Positions 58,081 through 64,000 of a stretch of 64,000 nucleotides of DNA are shown in pieces. Below the pieces are notes generated by a model that saw only the letters and a list, made by a program, of their open reading frames with translations, was not told where the DNA came from and did no database searches. Position 1 is the first letter of the stretch. Every line of letters begins with the position of its first letter. The position numbers and the translations under genes were made by a program. Location: contig NZ_JADYWL010000006.1 of assembly GCF_015864825.1 (NCBI RefSeq), forward strand, positions 221,765-285,764, in the 5' to 3' direction. The DNA comes from Psychrobacter sp. NZS113. GTDB lineage: Bacteria > Pseudomonadota > Gammaproteobacteria > Pseudomonadales > Moraxellaceae.

Positions 58081-59721
58081 TTATTCGACCTTGACACCAT
58101 CGAAACGTATTGAACCAAGTGGGCTGATTTTATAATCGACCACGTTTGGTGCGGTGAATACCGTTACCACCGAATGCGCCATCGTTGTCCAAGGCAGTTG
58201 CTCTTTGAATATCTGCTGCGCTTGTACATATTCATTCACACGCTCATCTTGATCATTGATCTGACGGGCATTGGTGACTAAATTATCAAAGTCTTTGTTA
58301 CACCAGCGCGAGTAGTTATTACCGCCGACAGCGTCACAAGACAATAATGAGCCAAGCCAGTTGTCCGGATCACCATTATCACCTGTCCAACCCGCTAGAA
58401 TGACATCAGGCTCACCTTTCGCCGCGCGTTTTAGGTACTCACCCCATTCATAAGTCACAAGCTTGGTATTAATGCCAATCTTGGCCCAATCTGCTTGTAG
58501 CATTTCAGCCATCAGTTTGGCGTTAGGGTTATACGGGCGTTGAACGGGCATATACCATAAGTCGATAGAAAGGTTGTCTGCCCCCGCTTCTTTAATAAGG
58601 GCTTTTGCTTTCTCAACGTCATAAGGCGCGTCTTTGAGAGACTCGTCATAACCCCACTGCGTTGGCGGCATTGGATTGGTGGCTTTTAAGCCTTCGCTTT
58701 GATAGACCGCATTGATGATGGCGTCTTTATTGATGGCCATGTCTAATGCTTGACGAACTCTCAGGTCACTCAATTGAGGTTTTTCGACGTTATAGCCGAC
58801 ATAACCGACGTTAAAGCCAGGTTGGTCAAGCACCGTGGCCTTACCAGAGTTTTTAACCGCTTCAATCTCAGCAGGTTTTGGATAGGCAGAGACATGACAC
58901 TCACCTGCTTGAACCTTTTGGGCACGAACGGCGGAATCTTTTGTGATGACAAAGACGAGGTTGTCGATATAGATATCGTCTTTGTTCCAATAGTCTGGAT
59001 TTTTGGTATAACGAATTTGCGCATCTTTTTGATAGGAGGTAAAGACGAAAGGTCCGGTACCTACTGGCTTGGTATTGATATCAGCTGCATTGCCATCAGT
59101 CATTAGTTTGTTGGCGTATTCAGCAGAGTTGATATAAGCAAAAGGCATCGCTAGGTTCTGTAAAAACGGCGCGTTGGTTTCGCTTAGTGTGACTTTTACC
59201 GTATAGTCATCAACCTTTTCGATATTCGAGATGATATCTGGTAATCCCATACCAACCGAATACGGGAATTCAGCAGGGTAGGCTTTATTAAATTCAAACT
59301 CTGGGTTGGTAATACGCTCTAGTGTAAAGACAATGTCGTCTGCATTAAAATCACGAGTCGGGGTAAAGTAGTCAGTTGTACCAAATTTGACCCCTTTGCG
59401 TAGATTGAAAGTATAGGTTTTGCCATCTTCACTGACATCCCAGCTCTCAGCTAATCCAGGCTGAATTTCAGTCTCCGCTCTTTTAAACTCTACCAAGCCA
59501 TTGTAAATAGGAAATGCACTCGCATCGAAATCAGTGCCCGACGTATACTGTGCTGGATCAAAACCAGCAGGACTGCCTTCTGAACAATAAAGCAAGGTCT
59601 TAGCTGCTTTAGCGTCTGAGCTGGCAGCAGAATCGTCGGTGGTTTTATTGTCGCCGCCACAGGCACTAATGCCTAAAATAAGTGTCGTCAACATGGTAAG
59701 TTTAAAGAGGGATTTTTGCAT
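58081..59721 (-). CDS. dppA: Dipeptide-type ABC transporter substrate-binding lipoprotein (DppA-like)
   Basis: A 546-residue solute-binding protein of the SBP_bac_5 family. A lipoprotein signal peptide is clear: LTMLTTLILGISAC with Cys21 as the modified residue, so it is anchored in the membrane rather than free as in E. coli. The mature protein shows the family pattern LLYCSEGSPAGFDPAQYTSGTDFDASAFPIYNGLVEF, AESWDVSEDGKTYTFNLRKGVKFGTT and INKDAIINAVYQSEGLKATNPMPP. It delivers peptides to the permeases encoded downstream. It is the first gene of the operon, with a 502-bp upstream region. The dipeptide assignment is based on closeness to DppA; haem or other oligopeptides are possible. Confidence 0.93.
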   Translation of the reverse strand: MQKSLFKLTMLTTLILGISACGGDNKTTDDSAASSDAKAAKTLLYCSEGSPAGFDPAQYTSGTDFDASAFPIYNGLVEFKRAETEIQPGLAESWDVSEDGKTYTFNLRKGVKFGTTDYFTPTRDFNADDIVFTLERITNPEFEFNKAYPAEFPYSVGMGLPDIISNIEKVDDYTVKVTLSETNAPFLQNLAMPFAYINSAEYANKLMTDGNAADINTKPVGTGPFVFTSYQKDAQIRYTKNPDYWNKDDIYIDNLVFVITKDSAVRAQKVQAGECHVSAYPKPAEIEAVKNSGKATVLDQPGFNVGYVGYNVEKPQLSDLRVRQALDMAINKDAIINAVYQSEGLKATNPMPPTQWGYDESLKDAPYDVEKAKALIKEAGADNLSIDLWYMPVQRPYNPNAKLMAEMLQADWAKIGINTKLVTYEWGEYLKRAAKGEPDVILAGWTGDNGDPDNWLGSLLSCDAVGGNNYSRWCNKDFDNLVTNARQINDQDERVNEYVQAQQIFKEQLPWTTMAHSVVTVFTAPNVVDYKISPLGSIRFDGVKVE

Positions 59722-60223
59722 TATTACATCCTATGTAGTGATAGGTAGCTACTCGTATATCTACATGTTCGTACTCGATCATGAATATAATGAGCAAGCA
59801 TTTAATAACCTTAAAAACGTCTATTTATATGATTTCCATATATACAAAAAGAAACATATTATGGGTTGTTATAACTTTAATTTATATCATTAGAAACTAA
59901 AAATATAAGTAAGTCGTTCGAATATACTCTTTTAATCTGCAGTAACGCAAGCGATAAATAAACTGATTTTGATAAAAAATAGACAAATATGCTGCTTACA
60001 GCACGAATTTAGTGGAATATGCGAAATTTTATTATTTTTTGTCTATACATTTAAGGTGAGATATTAAGTGGTATAAAATCACTCAAGTATGGTTCTATGA
60101 CTAAATACAGACGAAAAGAAATAATATGGTTACGTTTATTTGACGTAACCAGTTATCAACTGTTCTTAGGATGGTTGTGCATATAAAGATTTTTTATAGC
60201 ACAATGTTTTACGTGACCGTGCT
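59722..60223. other. Promoter region of the peptide transporter operon
   Basis: A 502-bp AT-rich region between dppA (starting leftward) and the end of the GMC dehydrogenase gene. The dppA promoter must lie here. I see no supported gene; a short open frame near 59639-59893 has no coding character. No terminator for the dehydrogenase gene is obvious. Confidence 0.5.
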
Positions 60224-60240
60224 TTACGTGACCGTGCTTT
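60208..60240. repeat. 15-bp tandem duplication across the GMC dehydrogenase stop codon
   Basis: tttacgtgaccgtgc occurs at 60208-60222 and again at 60223-60237, with ttt following. On the minus strand each unit encodes STVT and an in-frame TAA, so the stop codon and the last four codons are present twice. Confidence 0.95.
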
Positions 60241-61867
60241 CAGCATGGTTATGCGTTGTCTTAATCAGATCTGCCAGTTTTTCAGCAATCATAATCGTCG
60301 GTGCATTGGTATTGGCGCTAATCAACGTTGGCATGATTGATGCGTCAATGACTCGCAGTCCGCTTACGCCGCGCACCTTTAATTCTAAATCGACGACTGA
60401 GCGTTCGTCTGAGCCCATACGGCAAGTGCCTACCGGATGATAAATGGTATCTGATTTGTTGCGAATATAGCCGAGCATGCCGTCTTTTTCTAGATAAGGG
60501 GCAGGGTAGTCTTCGGTAATGTATTTAGCGAGTGCTGATTCTTGCATGATGGCTCTGGTACGCTCAGCACCAGCCACCATGCACTCTACATCTTTCGGAT
60601 GAGATAGGTAGTTTGGATCAATCAGAACTGCATCAGAGGGGTTAGCAGAATCAAGCCTGACCGTGCCGCGACTCTCAGGACGCAGGTAGCAACTGTGGCA
60701 AGAGATGGCAAAGCCACGTCTGAGATCGCGACCGTGTTCAATTACGCGAGATATCACAAAATGCAATTGCGTGTTTGGCCACTCTTTTGGGGCATCACCG
60801 ACACTGAAGAACGCACCTGCTTCGGCATAGTTGGTAGACAGTAATCCTGTACCGTCCTTTCTCCATTGCCGAATACTTTTGGTTAGGCTAGAAATCGTTG
60901 CCATACCGATACCGATGACATCCGTGGTATTAACTTCATAATCAAAGACCACGTCTAGGTGATCTTGTAGGTTACCACCCACGTCGGGTGCGTCTACCAC
61001 AACCTCGATACCGTGTGATTGCAAATGCTCGGCTGGGCCAATACCTGATAACATCAACACTTTAGGCGAGCCGAAAGCGCCACCTGATAGGATGACTTCA
61101 CGATGTGCCATGACAGTATGTTTAACACCATCCTTTTCATAAACCACACCAGTCGCTTGTTTGTCTTCAATGATGACGCGATTGGCTTGTGCATGGGTAA
61201 TAACGGTCAGATTTGAGCGGCTTTGGACAGGATGTAGATAGGCTGCAGCAGCAGAGCAACGTTGACCTTGCTTTTCTCCATGAAAATGGGTGACTTGATA
61301 CAACCCTGTACCGTCTTGCTTTTCGCCATTAAAGTCTGTGTTATGGTCGAGACCGTTGGCAATCGCGGCTTCTACAAAGGCTTTTGATATATCGCGTGGG
61401 CTGAGCAAATCGCTAACGTGCAGCGGTCCGCTATCACCATGTAGTGCATCGCTACCGTGGACGTTGTTTTCTGCTTTGATAAAGTAAGGTAGGACATCAT
61501 CGAACCCCCAACCCTCACAGCCTTGCTCCACCCAGCGCTCATAATCTAGCGCACTGCCGCGGGTATAAATCATGGCATTGATAGCGGATGAGCCACCTAA
61601 GCATTGCCCACGTGGTTGGAAGCCGCGTCGATTATTGAGATGAGTTTGAGGCGTAGTGTGAAAGCACCAGTTATTTAACTTTAATGGCTTACCTGGCACC
61701 ATCAGAATCAATCCAGCAGGCACACGAATGGCAAGGTCTTTGCCTTCGCCGCCAAACTCTAATAAGCAGACACTGATTTCTGGATTTTCGGTGAGACGGC
61801 TGGCAAGTACACAGCCTGCAGAGCCACCGCCCACGATGACGTAGTCAAACGTTTTATCAAGTTCCAT
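60224..61867 (-). CDS. GMC family FAD-dependent alcohol dehydrogenase (choline dehydrogenase-like)
   Basis: A 547-residue GMC oxidoreductase. The FAD-binding motif [20 protein letters not shown] lies at residues 8-27, GMC signature 1 is in [18 protein letters not shown], signature 2 in [17 protein letters not shown], and the catalytic His region near the C-terminus is [10 protein letters not shown] followed by [16 protein letters not shown]. The family includes choline dehydrogenase BetA and membrane alcohol dehydrogenases such as AlkJ. No betaine-aldehyde dehydrogenase or betI is adjacent; instead a zinc alcohol dehydrogenase and an aldehyde dehydrogenase are nearby, favouring an alcohol substrate. 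That is inference. The last 15 bp including the stop are tandemly duplicated. Confidence 0.9.
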   Translation of the reverse strand: MELDKTFDYVIVGGGSAGCVLASRLTENPEISVCLLEFGGEGKDLAIRVPAGLILMVPGKPLKLNNWCFHTTPQTHLNNRRGFQPRGQCLGGSSAINAMIYTRGSALDYERWVEQGCEGWGFDDVLPYFIKAENNVHGSDALHGDSGPLHVSDLLSPRDISKAFVEAAIANGLDHNTDFNGEKQDGTGLYQVTHFHGEKQGQRCSAAAAYLHPVQSRSNLTVITHAQANRVIIEDKQATGVVYEKDGVKHTVMAHREVILSGGAFGSPKVLMLSGIGPAEHLQSHGIEVVVDAPDVGGNLQDHLDVVFDYEVNTTDVIGIGMATISSLTKSIRQWRKDGTGLLSTNYAEAGAFFSVGDAPKEWPNTQLHFVISRVIEHGRDLRRGFAISCHSCYLRPESRGTVRLDSANPSDAVLIDPNYLSHPKDVECMVAGAERTRAIMQESALAKYITEDYPAPYLEKDGMLGYIRNKSDTIYHPVGTCRMGSDERSVVDLELKVRGVSGLRVIDASIMPTLISANTNAPTIMIAEKLADLIKTTHNHAESTVT

Positions 61868-62061
61868 TTTATCTTCCTTATAGCATCCATGCTAATCAAA
61901 ACGAGCTTTTCAAAGTAAGCTACTCTTTACAATATCTACTATTTTGCCAGAATAATAAAATAAAAATGACTAGAGCGTGTAGATAGAGAAAATCAACTAT
62001 CACTAGGAGCCTGTTGATAAGTTCTCTGATGATATCTAGAGCGTGTTATCAATTAGCACAT

Positions 62062-62388
62062 TTATATTGAGCAAACTTTTGAACGTACGATAAAGCGCTT
62101 ACCTTCTGGTATTTCTAACGAAAAACTGGCGCCGCGCCCGTCCACCACGTCAATGGTCAAATCCGTATTTTGCCATAATTTGTGCTGCGCTTTGCCCATA
62201 TAAAATGGACAACCATCAATCTCACCGACCAATACATCTTGGCCGCCCACTTTAAATTCACCTAGCGGGTAACACATAGGCGAGCTACCATCGCAGCAGC
62301 CACCAGACTGATGAAACATCAGTTCACCGTGCTTGGATTTAAGTAGCTCAATCAATTCTACGCAGGATTCTGTCGCTGTAACGTTCAT
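62062..62388 (-). CDS. DUF779 family protein
   Basis: A 108-residue protein of the DUF779 family, whose members are often encoded next to AldB-type aldehyde dehydrogenases, as here. The cysteine-rich HQSGGCCDGSSPMCYP (about residues 26-41) is the family hallmark and suggests a metal or redox site. GEIDGCPFYMG and the C-terminal SLEIPEGKRFIVRSKVC complete the pattern. AAGGAAA lies just before the ATG at 62388; the frame is open 15 codons upstream, but that extension runs into a tandem repeat region. It sits downstream of the alcohol dehydrogenase gene behind a strong terminator, so it probably has its own promoter. Function unknown. Confidence 0.88.
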   Translation of the reverse strand: MNVTATESCVELIELLKSKHGELMFHQSGGCCDGSSPMCYPLGEFKVGGQDVLVGEIDGCPFYMGKAQHKLWQNTDLTIDVVDGRGASFSLEIPEGKRFIVRSKVCSI

Positions 62389-62427
62389 AATGATTTCCTT
62401 ATCATTAAAATATGATTGTAGAAGACG

Positions 62428-62481
62428 TCTCATTAAGTACGAGTGTCTTATTAAGTATAGGAGTCTTATTAAGCATAAACC
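62428..62481. repeat. 18-bp tandem repeat in the leader of the DUF779 gene (3 copies)
   Basis: Three units beginning tct(c/t)attaagta/cata start at 62428, 62446 and 62464, with several changes between them. They lie 40 bp upstream of the DUF779 start codon, in the expected promoter or leader region. The nearby gap up to the terminator shows nothing else. Confidence 0.9.
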
Positions 62482-62505
62482 TCATACCCATATTGGGCGA
62501 GAATA

Positions 62506-62564
62506 TAAAAAGCCGTATCGTTTTCACTCACATCATTTATAGCATGTGAATGAAGACGATACGA
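62506..62564 (-). terminator. Terminator of the alcohol dehydrogenase gene
   Basis: A roughly 20-bp stem (with one mismatch and a GU pair) between 62514-62533 and its complement around 62544-62563 is followed on the minus strand by CTTTTT. It lies beyond the mobile element that abuts the dehydrogenase stop codon. Confidence 0.85.
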
Positions 62565-62623
62565 CTGATGGTTTGTGATTAAATGTGTGACGCATTAAGA
62601 CAATATCAAAATCTCACAAGCAA

Positions 62624-62730
62624 TATAGTCAATCCTCTATAAAAGAGTTACAGCGTTAACCTCACTTGAGGTATCACATATACATCTGCGCTCGGTTGCC
62701 TTGACTCTCTTTTAAACTGAATCAACTATA
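62624..62730 (+). mobile_element. TATAGTC-type short interspersed element, reference copy (107 bp)
   Basis: A 107-bp non-coding repeat starting tatagtcaatcctctataaaag and ending ttttaaactgaatcaactata. The ends are imperfect inverted repeats of about 22 bp. Related copies lie at 6081-6187 (opposite orientation), 31431-31536 and, more diverged, 29532-29644. It ends one base short of the stop codon of the alcohol dehydrogenase gene. Confidence 0.85.
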
Positions 62731-62731
62731 A

Positions 62732-63760
62732 CTACATACTATAGTCAATCACAATGCGACCTTCGATTTTGCCGTTACGCATACGCTCAAAGATATCGTT
62801 GATGTTCTCTAACGGCTCCGCGGTAACGGTGGCTTTTACCTTGCCTGCTGCTGCCATGTCCAACGACTCTTGTAAGTCGAGACGCGTACCAACGATGGAG
62901 CCACGAATGGTAATACCGTTGAGCACCGTATCAAAAATAGAGACAGGGAAATCACCGGTTGGTAAGCCGTTAAAGACCACCGTGCCACCACGTCGAACCA
63001 TGCTTAACGCTTGATCGAACGCGATAGCAGATACGGCTGTTACTAGCACACCATGGGCACCGCCAATTTCTTCTTTCAGATACTCACCAGGATCGGTGTT
63101 TTTTGCATTAACGGTAATGGTCGCGCCCAGTTTTTTGGCAAATGCGAGCTTTTCGTCATCGATATCGACTGCCGCAACGTTGAGTCCCATGGCAATGGCG
63201 TACTGTACTGCCATATGACCAAGACCACCGATACCAGAAATAACGACCCAATCACCAGGCTTGGTGTCGGTCATTTTTAGGCCTTTGTACACGGTGACGC
63301 CTGCACATAAAACGGGTGCAATTTCTATCGAGTCAACACTTTCAGGGATGATACCGACGTAGTTGGCATTGGCCAGTACGTATTCTGAAAAGCTGCCATT
63401 AACTGAATAGCCTGCGTTTTGTTGACGCTCGCATAAGGTTTCCCAGCCACCTAAACAATGGGTACAGTGACCACAAGCAGAGTAGAGCCAAGGCACACCA
63501 ACGCGGTCACCTTCCTTCACATGGGTCACACCTGCGCCAACCGCAGTAATCAGGCCAACGCCTTCATGTCCAGGGATAAATGGCGGACTTGGTTTGACTG
63601 GCCAATCGCCTTCGATAGCATGTAGGTCGGTATGACAGACACCGGATGCTTGCATTTTGACAACGATTTCACCCGCGCCTGGCGTTGGAATATCAACTTC
63701 TTCGATCTGTAATGGTTGATTAAACTCATGTAATACGGCGGCTTTCATCTTATTGCTCAT
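62732..63760 (-). CDS. adhP: Zinc-dependent alcohol dehydrogenase AdhP
   Basis: A 342-residue medium-chain alcohol dehydrogenase. The catalytic zinc ligands are in [14 protein letters not shown] (Cys and, further on, His) and [12 protein letters not shown]; the structural zinc site is the cysteine cluster [15 protein letters not shown]. The NAD-binding [13 protein letters not shown] motif follows. AGGAAG lies 7 bp before the ATG at 63760; the open frame extends further upstream but without a ribosome binding site. The enzyme converts ethanol and similar alcohols to aldehydes. Upstream on the same strand lies an aldehyde dehydrogenase gene that would take the next step. The stop codon is separated by one base from a 107-bp mobile element. 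Confidence 0.95.
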   Translation of the reverse strand: MSNKMKAAVLHEFNQPLQIEEVDIPTPGAGEIVVKMQASGVCHTDLHAIEGDWPVKPSPPFIPGHEGVGLITAVGAGVTHVKEGDRVGVPWLYSACGHCTHCLGGWETLCERQQNAGYSVNGSFSEYVLANANYVGIIPESVDSIEIAPVLCAGVTVYKGLKMTDTKPGDWVVISGIGGLGHMAVQYAIAMGLNVAAVDIDDEKLAFAKKLGATITVNAKNTDPGEYLKEEIGGAHGVLVTAVSAIAFDQALSMVRRGGTVVFNGLPTGDFPVSIFDTVLNGITIRGSIVGTRLDLQESLDMAAAGKVKATVTAEPLENINDIFERMRNGKIEGRIVIDYSM

Positions 63761-63856
63761 ATAGTTCTTCCTTGTTAGATTTTCTGTATAAAAATAATCT
63801 GTGAATATACCTAACACACGTTGCAACCTCGATTGCAACGTGCTTCGAACTTTGGC

Positions 63857-64000
63857 TTAAAAGAACCCCATTTTTTTAGGATCGTAGGAGACCAGCATGT
63901 TTTTAGTTTGTTGATAATGATCCAGCATCATCAAATGGTTCTCACGGCCGATACCAGACTGCTTATAACCACCGAATGCAGAATGCGACGGATAGATGTG
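63857..64000 (-). CDS. C-terminus of an AldB/ExaC-type aldehyde dehydrogenase (cut by window edge)
   Basis: The last 47 residues of a NAD-dependent aldehyde dehydrogenase, reading [16 protein letters not shown], then the segment [17 protein letters not shown] and the ending PKKMGFF. The SGIGRE block and the C-terminal [12 protein letters not shown] are characteristic of acetaldehyde dehydrogenases of the AldB/ExaC group. The rest of the gene, including the catalytic residues, lies beyond the window. It is upstream of adhP on the same strand with a gap of 96 bp, suggesting ethanol and acetaldehyde oxidation as one unit. DUF779, a usual companion of AldB, lies just beyond adhP. Confidence 0.9.
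   Translation of the reverse strand, partial: HIYPSHSAFGGYKQSGIGRENHLMMLDHYQQTKNMLVSYDPKKMGFF

Noticed and set aside
59639..59893. Open frame of 84 codons over the dppA start region
   Set aside because: It begins antisense to the lipoprotein signal of dppA and continues into AT-rich promoter DNA. It has no coding character.
62740..62750. Another TATAGTCAATC sequence inside the end of adhP, ten bases from the repeat
   Set aside because: It encodes the last residues of the normal AdhP ending (VIDYS) and does not continue like the repeat, so similarity is probably coincidental.

Overview
The window reads as an ordinary chromosomal segment of a Gram-negative gammaproteobacterium of the Moraxellaceae, most likely Psychrobacter. 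That assignment is inference. It rests on AT-leaning, intron-free, densely packed genes, an outer-membrane porin, the long KQCGH-type isocitrate lyase, malate synthase G, a cytoplasmic YkuD enzyme like Acinetobacter ElsL, purM/purN near hda, and short TATAGTC-ended repeats. I see no prophage, integrase, transposase, rRNA operon, CRISPR array or toxin-antitoxin pair.

Layout. 1-5.6 kb: rhomboid protease (cut by the window edge), glutaredoxin plus FMN-dependent hydroxy-acid dehydrogenase, a 174-bp transposon-like element, mtgA and ppk1. 5.9-7.3 kb: four consecutive small, Cys-free, very hydrophilic ORFs with good ribosome binding sites, closed by a perfect 20-bp-stem terminator. 7.3-12.6 kb: miaE, glcB, a porin. 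12.8-21.8 kb: pyrG, kdsA, a copper group (Cys-less HMA-like protein, CopZ-like chaperone, CopA ATPase), eno, ftsB, ispD. 22-27.4 kb: a membrane-tethered BLUF blue-light sensor, tRNA-Glu with a near-consensus promoter buried in the end of a small membrane-protein gene, rnt, pyrC, argG. 27.5-33.2 kb: envelope genes of less certain role (membrane protein, ElsL-like YkuD enzyme, CYTH-CHAD phosphatase, DUF4349 lipoprotein) with three mobile repeats among them. 33.2-38.4 kb: aceA, a LysR regulator and a succinate-semialdehyde-type dehydrogenase. 38.4-49 kb: purMN, a PerM-like transporter, hda, a DUF2057 protein, dps, serS and tkt. 49-53 kb: a small accessory patch (unknown membrane protein, NERD nuclease-like protein, LysR with divergent SnoaL-like and DUF2798 genes). 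53-60 kb: a complete dipeptide-type ABC transporter operon with a translationally coupled DUF4424 protein at its end. 60-64 kb: an alcohol oxidation group (GMC dehydrogenase, DUF779, AdhP-type dehydrogenase, end of an aldehyde dehydrogenase).

Metabolic logic. glcB and aceA form the glyoxylate shunt though 23 kb apart. The AdhP, aldehyde dehydrogenase and GMC genes would feed C2 units into it, and the lactate-type dehydrogenase and the peptide transporter add other carbon sources. pyrG/pyrC, purMN, argG, serS, kdsA, ispD, mtgA and ftsB are housekeeping genes.

The most unusual material is the repeat fraction. There are two copies of a 174-bp TA-flanked element in opposite orientations, one of which supplies the stop codon of a lipoprotein gene. 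There are four copies of a ~107-bp TATAGTC element, two of which touch stop codons, and several short tandem repeats of 15, 16 and 18 bp. The other main candidates for something undescribed are the disordered small-protein cluster, the output-less membrane BLUF protein, and the Cys-free HMA protein with a 16-bp tandem repeat in front of the copper chaperone. I did not find one clear-cut new multi-gene system.
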